In this document: positions 18,185-27,186 of the stretch, in pieces
How positions within the stretch are numbered: the stretch's first letter is position 1
How the letters are laid out: each line of letters opens with the position of its first letter
NCBI RefSeq assembly: GCF_004123145.1
Contig: NZ_SDKC01000001.1
Coordinates: forward strand, 3,133,501 to 3,197,500
Reading direction: 5' to 3'
Length of the DNA: 64,000 bases
Origin: Blautia faecicola
GTDB lineage: Bacteria > Bacillota > Clostridia > Lachnospirales > Lachnospiraceae
Program-made: the position numbers and the translations under genes
The notes under the pieces: model-generated
The model's database searches: none
Seen by the model: the letters and a program-made list of their open reading frames with translations, nothing else
Told to the model about the DNA's origin: nothing

Positions 18185-20434
18185 TTACGCTTCCCCAACT
18201 ACCTTGCAACCCGAAAGGCTCTTCACCGTATAATTTCCGTTTCCGCCTTCCACATACAGGTGAATCTCATCTCCCACACGTTTCGCAGTCACCGTCATCA
18301 CCGTCTCTCCTTTCAGATCCGGTATCTCAGTTTTCGCTTCGGCTCCCTCATCAAACGCGGATACCAGAAGGCTAACACCATCCGCATAATCATAATCCGG
18401 TTTCTGGTCATTATTGCCCAAAGCAAGCACTGTATTTGGACGGATCATCAGTGGCAGACTGTGATAATCATGCGTCTCTTTCTGCCATTTTCCTCCGCTC
18501 ACATCTACCCCGGTGATTAGATTATACCAGGTTCCCTCCGGCAGATAATACTGTACCTCACCGCTCTCCTTAAAGATCGGAGCCACCAGCAGGGAATCAC
18601 CGAACATATACTGGCGATCCAACGTATCACACGCGCGATTCTCCGGGAAATCCAGGAACATCGGACGCAGCACCGGACGGCCTTCTTTGTGGGAGCGCAC
18701 TGCCTGTCCGTACAGATACGGCATCAGACGGCATTTCAGATTGACAAATTCCCGCAGAATATCGCAGGCTTCCTCATCAAACAGCCACGGCACGCGGTAG
18801 GAAGAAGAACCATGCAGACGGCTGTGGGAACTCAGCAAGCCGAACTGACACCACCGTTTGTAGATATCCGCCGGTGCGGTGCTCTCGAAACCACTGATAT
18901 CATGACTCCAGAAACCAAATCCGCCCAGAGACAGGGAAAGTCCTCCGCGAAGCGTCTCTGCCATGGAGACATAGCTTGCGGAACAATCGCCGCCCCAGTG
19001 TGCCGGGAACTGCTGTCCGCCGACGGTCGCAGAACGCGCGAACAATACGGCTTCTCCGGTTCCTCGCTCACGCTCCAGCAATTCAAAAACTGCCTGATTG
19101 TACAGATAGGTATAATAATTATGCATTTTAACCGGATCGGAATGGTCAAAATACGCGATATCTTTCACCGGGATTCTCTCACCAAAGTCGGTTTTGAAGC
19201 AGTCTACACCCATATCCAGCAGCGTCTTTAACTTGCCCTGATACCATGCCTTAGCATCCGGATTCGTAAAGTCCACCAATGCCATGCCCGGCTGCCACAG
19301 ATCGGTCTGCCATACGCTTCCGTCTGTTTTCTTTACCAGATAACCCTGCTCTTTTCCTTCTTTGAACAGGCAGGATTTCTGTCCGATGTACGGGTTGATC
19401 CATACACAGATGTGAAGTCCGCGGTCGTGATACCGTTTCAACATCCCCTTCGGATCCGGAAATGTCGCAGGATCCCACTCGAAGTTACACCACTCATAGG
19501 CATCCATCCAATAGCAGTCAAAATGGAAGACATGCAGCGGAATCTCCCGGTCTGCCATTCCCTGGATAAAGCTGGAAGTCGTTGCCTCATCGTAGTTCGT
19601 GGTAAAAGAAGTCGTCAGCCACAGTCCGAACGACCATGCCGGAGGGAGCGCCGGTTTTCCGGTCAGATCCGTGTATTTTTCTACGGTTCCCATTGGAGTT
19701 TTTCCGCTGATCACATAATAATCCAGACGTTCCCCCTCCACGGAAAACTGGACCCGTTCTACCTTCTCACTGGCGATCTCATACGCCACATCGCCCTCGT
19801 TGTCCACCAGGATACCGTAGCCTTTATTTGTCACATAGAACGGGATATTTTTATAGGCAATCTCACTGGCAGTTCCGCCATCCTCGTTCCACATCTCCAC
19901 TACCTGTCCGTTTTTTACGAACGGCGTGAAACGTTCCCCGAGTCCGTAGACATATTCATCCACATCGAGGAACATCTGCTCCAGCATATAGTTTTTCCCG
20001 GTTTTTGTATTCTGCATATAGGCAAGATTCCGGAAACTCGACTCTGTGAGGAAAGTATCTTCCTCATAAAATGCCATCTTGTATCCATTCGGTGCTTTAT
20101 CGATCACCGCTTTCAGAGAGCCCGTCTGATAGATCAGCTGCTCCTCATTCTCCTCGATCCGCACATGCGCATCGCCGGTATAAATCTTTGCAAAAGGTCC
20201 GTTATATACGGCTCCGTCATGATGCACCGCAGACACTTTGATCACACCGTCCATCGGACTGGACAGTGTCACCGTCAGAAGCGGGATATTCAGACAGCTT
20301 CCCCGATCCACGATATGGGAACACGGCAGATACATCGTCAGTTCCTGCCCGTATACCCGGTGACTTCCGTACTCTACTGCATAGGCAGCTTTCATCTCAT
20401 CACGAAGCAGCCAGTAACCATTGGTAAATTTCAT
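18185..20434 (-). CDS. yicI: Alpha-xylosidase, glycoside hydrolase family 31 (YicI-like)
   Basis: 749 residues, close to E. coli YicI (772). The nucleophile is Asp416 in KTDFGERIP and the acid/base is Asp483 in HWGGDCSASY; the aglycone loop HFDCYWMDAYEWCNFEWD is the YicI-specific form that prefers alpha-xylosides such as isoprimeverose over alpha-glucosides. There is no signal peptide, so it is cytoplasmic and acts on imported oligosaccharides. An N-terminal beta-sandwich (residues 1-250), a TIM barrel (250-600) and C-terminal beta-domains follow the family layout. It is divergent from the Gfo/Idh/MocA gene across a 332-bp region. Confidence 0.92.
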   Translation of the reverse strand: MKFTNGYWLLRDEMKAAYAVEYGSHRVYGQELTMYLPCSHIVDRGSCLNIPLLTVTLSSPMDGVIKVSAVHHDGAVYNGPFAKIYTGDAHVRIEENEEQLIYQTGSLKAVIDKAPNGYKMAFYEEDTFLTESSFRNLAYMQNTKTGKNYMLEQMFLDVDEYVYGLGERFTPFVKNGQVVEMWNEDGGTASEIAYKNIPFYVTNKGYGILVDNEGDVAYEIASEKVERVQFSVEGERLDYYVISGKTPMGTVEKYTDLTGKPALPPAWSFGLWLTTSFTTNYDEATTSSFIQGMADREIPLHVFHFDCYWMDAYEWCNFEWDPATFPDPKGMLKRYHDRGLHICVWINPYIGQKSCLFKEGKEQGYLVKKTDGSVWQTDLWQPGMALVDFTNPDAKAWYQGKLKTLLDMGVDCFKTDFGERIPVKDIAYFDHSDPVKMHNYYTYLYNQAVFELLERERGTGEAVLFARSATVGGQQFPAHWGGDCSASYVSMAETLRGGLSLSLGGFGFWSHDISGFESTAPADIYKRWCQFGLLSSHSRLHGSSSYRVPWLFDEEACDILREFVNLKCRLMPYLYGQAVRSHKEGRPVLRPMFLDFPENRACDTLDRQYMFGDSLLVAPIFKESGEVQYYLPEGTWYNLITGVDVSGGKWQKETHDYHSLPLMIRPNTVLALGNNDQKPDYDYADGVSLLVSAFDEGAEAKTEIPDLKGETVMTVTAKRVGDEIHLYVEGGNGNYTVKSLSGCKVVGEA

Positions 20435-20566
20435 AATTTCCTGTCTCCTTTACATTATGTTTGTAGCCCTCAGAAATCTTCTCATTTTTTTCAAACGATT
20501 CTTTTTTTATTATAGAAATTTCCCACATGAAACACAAGATTCTCACTCACTTTTCTTTGATTTTTC

Positions 20567-20593
20567 GTAACTGTTCAGTACCTTCACAGTTAC
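20567..20593. promoter_or_regulatory. Inverted repeat, possible operator between GH31 and GH109-like genes
   Basis: GTAACTGT (20567-20574) and ACAGTTAC (20586-20593) are perfect inverted half-sites; a further CAGTTAC occurs near 20690. The position between two divergent glycan genes suggests a regulator site. No regulator gene is adjacent. Confidence 0.4.
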
Positions 20594-20629
20594 AAGCCGA
20601 TTTTTCATAATATTTAGATTTTACTTTCC

Positions 20630-20657
20630 TTGTCAAATCCCGGTATCTGTGTATAAT
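20630..20657 (+). promoter_or_regulatory. Promoter of the GH109-like gene
   Basis: TTGTCA (20630-20635), 16 nt, TATAAT (20652-20657), about 110 nt upstream of the ATG at 20767, which has AAGGAG as its RBS. Confidence 0.65.
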
Positions 20658-20766
20658 AAACCTCAGAATATAATCATTCGGCATATTTGCAGTTACGAGA
20701 GTAGAAAACCTCGCAGAACTCTATCTACTAAATGGTTATAAAAAGACACATAAAGGAGAGACTCTA

Positions 20767-21966
20767 ATGGAAAATATTAAAATCGGATATATCGGCCTTG
20801 GATGCCGTGGAAAAGATCTGTTGGAAAATATCGTTCTGGCTCAGAAAGAACAGGTTGTCGCTGTCTGCGATGTTTATGAAGATCGCGCCCGGGAAGGAGC
20901 GAAAGTAGTGGAAGCTGCCGGACAGCCGACACCTTTTGTATCTACCGATTATAAAGATATTATCGCAAATGAAGAGGTAAATACGATCATCATCGCAACC
21001 GCCTGGGAATCTCATGTAGAGATCGCCCTTGCTGCCATGTATGCCGGAAAAGCCGTAGCCATGGAAGTCGGTGGCGCTTACTCTCTGGAAGACTGCTACA
21101 AACTGGTCGATGCTTATGAAAAAACTAAAACACCGTTCATGTTCCTGGAGAACTGCTGCTTCGGCCGCCGCGAACTGATGGTGTTAAATATGGTAGATCA
21201 GGGTGTTCTCGGCGAGGTAGTTCACTGCGCCGGTGGATATCAGCATGATCTGAGAGACGAAATCGCATTCGGAAAAGAAAACAGACATTACCGCCTTAGA
21301 AACTATCTGTCCAGAAACTGTGAAAACTATCCAACCCACGATCTGGGACCGATCGCCAAGATCCTGAACATCAACCACGGAAACCGGATGCTGACCCTGT
21401 CTTCCTTTGCTTCCAAATCTGCAGGACTCCACGAGTTCATCCTGCAGAATAAGAGCGATGACGAGGAACTGAAACAGGCGCATTTTGCTCAGGGTGATAT
21501 CATCACCACGATGATCCGCTGTGCAAACGGAGAAACCATCCAGCTGACACTCGACACCACCCTGCCGAGATACTACAGCCGTAACTTTACCGTCCGCGGA
21601 ACCAAAGGCATGTACGAAGAAGCCACCGATTCCGTATTTATCGACCGCAAAGCAGACCGCGACCATGATTTTGACTGGAGAAAAGAATGCAGCGGCAACG
21701 CGGACACCTACGCCGAAACCTATGAGCATCCGATCTGGAAAAAATTCCTCGAAGAAGGCGTACAGGGCAGCCACGGCGGCATGGACTGGCTCGAATTCGA
21801 ACAGTTCTTCCAGTGTCTGCGTGAAGACAGCCCGATGCCGGTAGATGTCTACGATGCAGCTTCCTGGATGGCGATCACAGCCCTGTCCGAGATGTCTGTA
21901 GCCAGAGGCGGTGCTGTCGTTGATATTCCGGATTTCACCAACGGAAAATGGGTATTGGGCTGGTAA
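20767..21966 (+). CDS. Gfo/Idh/MocA-family protein, GH109-like
   Basis: 399 residues. The N-terminal Rossmann fold (IGYIGLGCRGKDLL, residues 5-18) binds NAD. The C-terminal part carries NYLSRNCENYPTHDLGPIAKIL (around residues 178-199), the pattern of GH109-type proteins, which cleave terminal alpha-N-acetylgalactosamine by an NAD-dependent elimination mechanism. There is no signal peptide. Alternatives are an inositol- or sugar-dehydrogenase. The presence of nanE and an alpha-xylosidase nearby supports a role in host or dietary glycan breakdown. Confidence 0.8.
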   Translation: MENIKIGYIGLGCRGKDLLENIVLAQKEQVVAVCDVYEDRAREGAKVVEAAGQPTPFVSTDYKDIIANEEVNTIIIATAWESHVEIALAAMYAGKAVAMEVGGAYSLEDCYKLVDAYEKTKTPFMFLENCCFGRRELMVLNMVDQGVLGEVVHCAGGYQHDLRDEIAFGKENRHYRLRNYLSRNCENYPTHDLGPIAKILNINHGNRMLTLSSFASKSAGLHEFILQNKSDDEELKQAHFAQGDIITTMIRCANGETIQLTLDTTLPRYYSRNFTVRGTKGMYEEATDSVFIDRKADRDHDFDWRKECSGNADTYAETYEHPIWKKFLEEGVQGSHGGMDWLEFEQFFQCLREDSPMPVDVYDAASWMAITALSEMSVARGGAVVDIPDFTNGKWVLGW

Positions 21967-22062
21967 AATAACAGAAAAACCCCTGGAATCATTTCACATT
22001 ATCTATTGTAATAGAAATCAGCACTATTTTATAACGTTTTTGTAATGTCAGGGGATTTTACA

Positions 22063-22467
22063 ATGAAAAAATAGCACTTATTACTGACGGCTGGCAGCGC
22101 TACGTTACCGCCGCCTGGATCATCGGTTACCGACGCTATCTCGAAGACTCTCATCTCGATGCAAGCCTGTATGTCTTCCACAGCTTCGGTAACTTCAGCA
22201 AAGACGAAAAGTACAACCAGGGAGAATACAACATCTACAATCTCCCGCGTCTGGAAGACTTCGTTTCAGAACGCGGTGGAGTCTCTGTATGCAAGACTGA
22301 CCCTCAAGAAAATGAACAAGCGGCTCTCCCAGCTCTACATCCGTGATTCCCTCACCAGACTTTACAACCGGATGGCGTACGATCAGTTGGCAAAACCGCT
22401 GTATCGCAAATTTATATCAATCTGGCGGATGAAGAAATGTACAATATCAAAAAAGCAAAACACGCTG
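22063..22467 (+). pseudogene. Decayed sensor-GGDEF (diguanylate cyclase) gene
   Basis: Pieces of one protein lie in different frames: a start ATG with six A instead of the seven needed to read MKKIALITDGWQRYV; a LacI-type sensor fragment through NIYNLPRLEDF; then, in another frame, FQNAVESLYARLTLKK...YIRDSLTRLYNRMAYDQ (the start of a GGDEF domain); then INLADEEMYNIKKAKH (the end of a GGDEF domain). Most of the sensor and the catalytic GGDEF centre are deleted. It is a non-functional remnant. Confidence 0.8.
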
Positions 22468-22480
22468 CTCGATAAAAAGA

Positions 22481-22522
22481 AAACCAGTACAGACCATTTT
22501 TCCGATGGCTCTGTACTGGTTT
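22481..22522 (-). terminator. Terminator after nanE
   Basis: Arms AAACCAGTACAGA (22481-22493) and TCTGTACTGGTTT (22510-22522), with a T-rich stretch after the stem on the minus strand, downstream of nanE. Confidence 0.75.
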
Positions 22523-22550
22523 CTTAGTTTATCTCGTTCTTCCCGTTCTC

Positions 22551-23246
22551 TTATTCCGCAATTGCGGAGACAAATCGTGCCGTGATCTCCGCCGGTCGTG
22601 TGATCGCGCCACCGACTACCAGGGCAAATGCACCCGCTTCCAACGCTTTTTTTGCCTGTTCCGGGTAATGGATATGTCCCTCTGCAATGATCTTTGCAGG
22701 GCATTTTTCGGAAAGTTCATGGATAAATGCATAATCGATATCGTCGCATCCTTTTGTCTCCGGTGTGTAGCCACGCATCGTAGTACCCACAAAATCAGCC
22801 CCCGCCTCGGCACATGCGATTCCTTCTTCCAACGTCGCACAGTCTGCCATTACCAGCTGCTGGGGGTATTTTTCTTTGATCGCACGGATAAATTCCGGTG
22901 CACTGCTTCCGTCCGGGCGTCTGGCACCGGTTCCCTGTACCGCCACGATATCCACACCACATGCGACCAGGGCATCCACTTCTTTCATCGTCACCGTGAT
23001 ATACATCGGTGTTCCTTCATAATCTTTCTTGATAATCCCGATTACCGGAAGGGCTACCACCTCTTTGATCTGCGTGATATCCCGCACCGTATTTGCACGG
23101 ATTCCCACAGCGCCCGACTGTGCGGCAGCCTTCGCCATCAGTGGCATAATACCGCCCTCTTTCGTATACAGCGGCTCATGTTCCAGCGCCTGACAGGAGA
23201 CGATGAGTCCCCCTTTGATCTGATCCAGTATTTTCTGCTTTTCCAT
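22551..23246 (-). CDS. nanE: N-acylglucosamine-6-phosphate (ManNAc-6-P) 2-epimerase
   Basis: 231 residues, the full length of NanE. The start region LIVSCQALEHEPLY, the central VIGIIKKDYEGTPMYITVT, the motif QGTGARRPDG and the C-terminal AEGHIHYPEQA and VVGGAITRP are all family hallmarks of this TIM-barrel epimerase, which converts N-acetylmannosamine-6-phosphate to N-acetylglucosamine-6-phosphate in sialic acid catabolism. It stands alone here, without nanA, nanK or a sialic acid transporter in the window. A promoter (23324-23352) and a perfect operator-like palindrome (23377-23397) lie upstream. Confidence 0.92.
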   Translation of the reverse strand: MEKQKILDQIKGGLIVSCQALEHEPLYTKEGGIMPLMAKAAAQSGAVGIRANTVRDITQIKEVVALPVIGIIKKDYEGTPMYITVTMKEVDALVACGVDIVAVQGTGARRPDGSSAPEFIRAIKEKYPQQLVMADCATLEEGIACAEAGADFVGTTMRGYTPETKGCDDIDYAFIHELSEKCPAKIIAEGHIHYPEQAKKALEAGAFALVVGGAITRPAEITARFVSAIAE

Positions 23247-23323
23247 TTTTCTGTCTCGCCTTTCCTTTTTTCAGAATTTTTGATAACCCAACCACACCCT
23301 GCCGGATGCCTTCTGTTTTTATT

Positions 23324-23352
23324 ACTCTACCAGAGCAATACAGCCATGTCAA
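23324..23352 (-). promoter_or_regulatory. nanE promoter
   Basis: On the minus strand TTGACA (23352-23347), 17 nt, TAGAGT (23329-23324), some 75 nt upstream of the nanE ATG. Confidence 0.7.
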
Positions 23353-23376
23353 CGTTCGCCCTTTGCCCGTAATCAA

Positions 23377-23397
23377 AATTGGTCCACTGGACCAATT
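23377..23397. promoter_or_regulatory. Perfect 21-nt palindrome, GntR-like operator upstream of nanE
   Basis: AATTGGTCCA, central C, TGGACCAATT: every base pairs with its mirror. The TGGTCCA/TGGACCA core is of the type bound by GntR-family regulators. It is centred about 38 bp upstream of the -35 box, a position more typical of an activator or of a site shared with another promoter. Confidence 0.55.
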
Positions 23398-23422
23398 ATT
23401 GATATGCAATGCAACATAAAAC

Positions 23423-23462
23423 GTGGACATCATGCCAGATAATGCATGATGCCCACATCTTT
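23423..23462. terminator. Terminator of the 1139-residue surface-protein gene
   Basis: Arms 23423-23435 and 23444-23456 (GTGGACATCATGC / GCATGATGCCCAC, one G-T pair) with CTTTTTC on the plus side and GTTTTATG on the minus side, 14 nt past the stop of the gene at 23477. Confidence 0.7.
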
Positions 23463-23476
23463 TTCATTTCATATTT

Positions 23477-26400
23477 TTATTTTGCTCTGCGTCTTCTTGT
23501 ATATACTACAAAACCTGCCAGTGCAACACAGGAAACTGCCAGCAGTGTGATCCAGATATACAGGTTGTTGGTATCTCCGGTTTTCACGCTGTTTGTTCTG
23601 GTGGATATCTTGGCGGTAGTATTTGTGTTGTTTGTATTGCTGGTTGTTGTGTCAGCTTTTAATACCGTCTGGTTATCTTTTCCTGTTGTTTTGTTGTTAT
23701 CGGTTGTTGTATTTCCGTCGTTTTTATCGATGGTGGAAGTATTGTCGTTACCTTTGTTGGTATCGTCTTTCTTATCATTACCTTTGTTGGTGTCATCGGT
23801 TCCGGTGGAATCTTTTTTGATCTCAAAAACAGCTTCTCCGGTGGAACCTGCATAATTGCCGATTCCGGTGATGACCAGCTTATAACTGCCTGCTTCTACA
23901 AATTCTGCGCCTGCAAAATCTTTCGCAGTTGTTTCTTCCCCGTAAATGTAAGTGATTTCGTAATCCGTTCCTGCAACCAGTGTCTGGTCACCGTCTTTTA
24001 CTTCCACGGTCGGAGTTTTGCTTGTTCCATCGTATGTTGCAGAAGCCGGATCTGTAGTCACGCTCAGAGTGGTCTGTTTTGGTTCCACGGTAAACTGGAT
24101 TTCCTGTATTCCCCCATAACTTCCGATACCATTTACTACTACGGTATAAGTATCTGCCTGTACAATGGAATCTGCGGAAATCTCATTTCCGTCTGCATCT
24201 TTGAACGTAAGGAAGTAATCGGTTCCTTCTGTCAGTACGGTTTCTCCGTCTTTTGCTGTTACAACCAGATCCAGTGCACTTCCGGTATAGGTTGTATTTG
24301 CAACTTCCACATCACTGATAGACAGTGCCGGAGTTGTTACAAATTTATCCAGCGGCGGAGTTGGGTTAATTCCAGTCTTCCAGTACAGATCTGCCAGTGG
24401 ATCGTTGTCTGCGCCGGAGATCTCGGTTCCGTCTTCGATGTGTTTGCTTGTGCTTGTCACTTTTACATTACCGTCGGTTGCTTTTCCAGGTACGGCTTTG
24501 TTGGAAGTGTTTGCAGTTGCTCCCTGAAGGAATGCTTCTTTTGTGGAAATGATTCCGTTTCCGGTTGCACCTGTTCCGCCATTGCCCCAGAGTACATCTC
24601 CTCCGATTGCTGTTACTTTTCCGTTTCCTGTGATCGTTGCATTATCCAGCTCAATTGCTGTTCCTCCTTCGGTATACAGCAGTGTCTTGCCGCTTCCACC
24701 GTAAGCTACCAGTTCCGCACCGTCTTCTAGTGTCAGAGTTCCGTTGGATACGCGCAGGGCCATCTGTCCGATATCGCTTCCGCCGTCATCGCCCTTGATA
24801 AATACTTTGCCTTTGATCGTAACATTTCCGGTTGCGGTTACTACCGGCTCGGAAGTGGTACGGTCTGTCAGGTTTCCATTTGCAAGATAGTTTGCATGAG
24901 AGTAGATAGCTGCATTTTCCAGGATTGCGCCATCTGCCAGACGAAGCTGTCCACACAGAGATGCACCTGTGGTAAATTCGTTGTTGTAGCTGCTGTAGTT
25001 CATGGAGAAAGTACCGCCACTCTGTACATCGATGATACCCTGTACCACAGAATCATCCAATGTCAGTTTTCCGCCATTTTCAATGACGATGCGAACGCTG
25101 CTCAGAATCTCCATATTGGTCAGTGTCAGGTTGCATCCTTCCGGAATATACAGGGTCTGCGGAATGTCTCCACTCACTACCTGTTTCCACGGAAGATCAT
25201 AACCCAGATATCCGTAAGTTCCGCTCACATGAGATCCGAACCATGCTTCCAGGTCTTTCGGAACACGAACGCTTTCTGTTTCACCATCCACATTGCTTCC
25301 AAAGTTTTTGATTGCCCATGGTTCCATGATATCCCATGCATACAGACCGCTTTCATACTGTTTGAAGTTATCTGTTACCAGTCTGTCTGCCAGAGTTTCC
25401 TCTCCGGTGTATACATGGAACGGTAAGGTATTGCTGACTGCTTCTCTTCCCTGCTGATCGGTAATCTTTACAGAGATCAGATAGTTACCGGCATCCTTCG
25501 GTGTACCGCTCAGTGTCAGGGCACTGCTGATGGTCATATAGACACCCTGCATTCCGCTGTCGCTGTCAGCCGGTGTTCCGCTTGCAGTATCCGGTACGAT
25601 ACTTACGCTGCATTTTTTACCGTCCAGTTTGATCTGGGACATATTGTCCAGTTCTTTCCAGTCGCTGTCGGTCGGTTCTTTGCCTTTTTCCAGCATTGCT
25701 CCGTATACCGTTACATCACTGTTTTTGTTGCTGGAAGCGCCACCGACACTGGCGCTGGATACTGCATCGTAATTGTCCTGTCCTACCAGGGCAGAATCGA
25801 AAGTACCTTCGATCTTTACATGCAGTTCATAAGGATCTCCCTTTCCGTCATCTGCTACCAGAGATGCTTTTCCGTCAAGGTCGATAACCAGTTTTGCTGT
25901 AAAATCTTCATAACCTTTTGCGGAAATGGTGATCACATCACCGCTCTTTAATACCGGGATCACCGGTGCAGAGCTGTAATCTTTTGCTGCAAATACCAGT
26001 TTGTTATCGTCTGTATGTTTCTTATATGCACCACCGGAAGAAATACCGTAGGATTTTTCTTCCCATGTTGTTCCGTTTACTTTCACTTCTGTGATCGCTT
26101 TTACATAGCCGTTCGCATCTTTAAAAGTTACTTCCCAGTCATTTCCGAATGTATCTGTTGCGATGCTTACCTGGCTCAGATCGATCGTTTTCGGTGCTTC
26201 TTCTTTGAAGGTTGCAGTAACTGTCACATCAGAAGCAGGCATGGCAAATGTACAGCCTGTTTTGGTAGCCTGTGTTGCTACTGCTTTGCTGTCTGCAGCG
26301 GCAACGGTAAGGTTATCCAGTTCATATCCCTCGTCCGGTGTTGCGGTTGCAGTTACTGTCTCGCCTTCTTTGATGCCTTCGCTCTTGCTCAGAGTAACTT

Positions 26401-26896
26401 TGCCGTGTGTTGCAGCTGCTGCAGTTGCTTTGTAAGTCTTTTCTACCGGCTGCTGCGGTACTACGGTTGCTGTATAAACATCCTGATAGCTTACAGTTGT
26501 TTTTGTCACCTGCATGGTCAGCTTCTGATAACCGGCTGCTGTGATATCAACAGTCAGCGGATAGGTATCCGGACTGACAATTCTAAGCGCTGTGTAGCTT
26601 CCATAAGCTCCTGTTGCACTTCCTATATCCCAGATATTGGTATCACTTCCAAAGCTGCTGATCGTTTTGTTCGTATACACTGTACCATTGACGGTCACAC
26701 TGTTGATCGCATTCATCCAGGCAGTGTCCTTGAATGCAAAGTTCAGGACTGTCGTCCAGAGTCCGCTGGCTGTACAGGAAGCCACCTCTGTCGGCGCTGC
26801 TTTTGCTTCTTCTGCCATAACAGGAACTCCCATCATAGAGAAAACAACCATGACGGACATAAGCAGTGATACGACTTTTTTCCATGTTCTTTTCAT
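23477..26896 (-). CDS. Cell-wall-anchored surface protein with Shr-like, repeat and MBG-type domains
   Basis: 1139 residues. Signal peptide ending near PVMAEEA; an N-terminal domain (about residues 38-145) resembling the DUF1533 / Shr-like haemoglobin-interacting domain and a second similar one near 240-350; a divergent InlB-type beta-repeat between them (EGETVTATATPDEGYELDNL); a central beta-helix-like region; two C-terminal MBG/Ig-like repeats (SATYDGTSKTPTVEVKDG); an Asn/Thr/Lys-rich stalk; and the anchor SVKTGDTNN, a hydrophobic helix and RRRRAK. KTGD anchors are common sortase substrates in Lachnospiraceae. It is probably an adhesin or ligand-binding surface protein; haem binding is only suggested by the domain name. 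Confidence 0.8.
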   Translation of the reverse strand: MKRTWKKVVSLLMSVMVVFSMMGVPVMAEEAKAAPTEVASCTASGLWTTVLNFAFKDTAWMNAINSVTVNGTVYTNKTISSFGSDTNIWDIGSATGAYGSYTALRIVSPDTYPLTVDITAAGYQKLTMQVTKTTVSYQDVYTATVVPQQPVEKTYKATAAAATHGKVTLSKSEGIKEGETVTATATPDEGYELDNLTVAAADSKAVATQATKTGCTFAMPASDVTVTATFKEEAPKTIDLSQVSIATDTFGNDWEVTFKDANGYVKAITEVKVNGTTWEEKSYGISSGGAYKKHTDDNKLVFAAKDYSSAPVIPVLKSGDVITISAKGYEDFTAKLVIDLDGKASLVADDGKGDPYELHVKIEGTFDSALVGQDNYDAVSSASVGGASSNKNSDVTVYGAMLEKGKEPTDSDWKELDNMSQIKLDGKKCSVSIVPDTASGTPADSDSGMQGVYMTISSALTLSGTPKDAGNYLISVKITDQQGREAVSNTLPFHVYTGEETLADRLVTDNFKQYESGLYAWDIMEPWAIKNFGSNVDGETESVRVPKDLEAWFGSHVSGTYGYLGYDLPWKQVVSGDIPQTLYIPEGCNLTLTNMEILSSVRIVIENGGKLTLDDSVVQGIIDVQSGGTFSMNYSSYNNEFTTGASLCGQLRLADGAILENAAIYSHANYLANGNLTDRTTSEPVVTATGNVTIKGKVFIKGDDGGSDIGQMALRVSNGTLTLEDGAELVAYGGSGKTLLYTEGGTAIELDNATITGNGKVTAIGGDVLWGNGGTGATGNGIISTKEAFLQGATANTSNKAVPGKATDGNVKVTSTSKHIEDGTEISGADNDPLADLYWKTGINPTPPLDKFVTTPALSISDVEVANTTYTGSALDLVVTAKDGETVLTEGTDYFLTFKDADGNEISADSIVQADTYTVVVNGIGSYGGIQEIQFTVEPKQTTLSVTTDPASATYDGTSKTPTVEVKDGDQTLVAGTDYEITYIYGEETTAKDFAGAEFVEAGSYKLVITGIGNYAGSTGEAVFEIKKDSTGTDDTNKGNDKKDDTNKGNDNTSTIDKNDGNTTTDNNKTTGKDNQTVLKADTTTSNTNNTNTTAKISTRTNSVKTGDTNNLYIWITLLAVSCVALAGFVVYTRRRRAK

Positions 26897-26923
26897 CTTT
26901 TCCTCTCCTTGTTAACTATTTCT

Positions 26924-26941
26924 CGTTAGCGTATTCTAACG
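26924..26941. promoter_or_regulatory. Inverted repeat upstream of the surface-protein gene
   Basis: CGTTAG (26924-26929), 6 nt, CTAACG (26936-26941), about 30 nt upstream of the start codon: a possible operator or leader stem. Confidence 0.35.
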
Positions 26942-27064
26942 ACAGTATCAGCATAATAACAAGGAAATTTTTTCCTGTCAACAATGCAAAGGACTATTGA
27001 AAAAATTCATCAGTTAGATTTTTTATTGATATTTTTTTTCATTTTTTGGTCTTTAAGCAGAAAA

Positions 27065-27089
27065 AAGCAGCCCCATCACAGGACTGCTT
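27065..27089 (-). terminator. Terminator after the acidic-tail membrane protein gene
   Basis: AAGCAGTCC / GGGCTGCTT stem read on the minus strand, followed by TTTTTT. The rest of the 26897-27186 gap is AT-rich without further features. Confidence 0.75.
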
Positions 27090-27186
27090 ACTCTCCTGGA
27101 GCACGCTGTTACCCCAGCTTATTTTTTTTATCTACCTATTATATACTTATATTTATACGCACAATATCACAAACTATGTATTTCGA

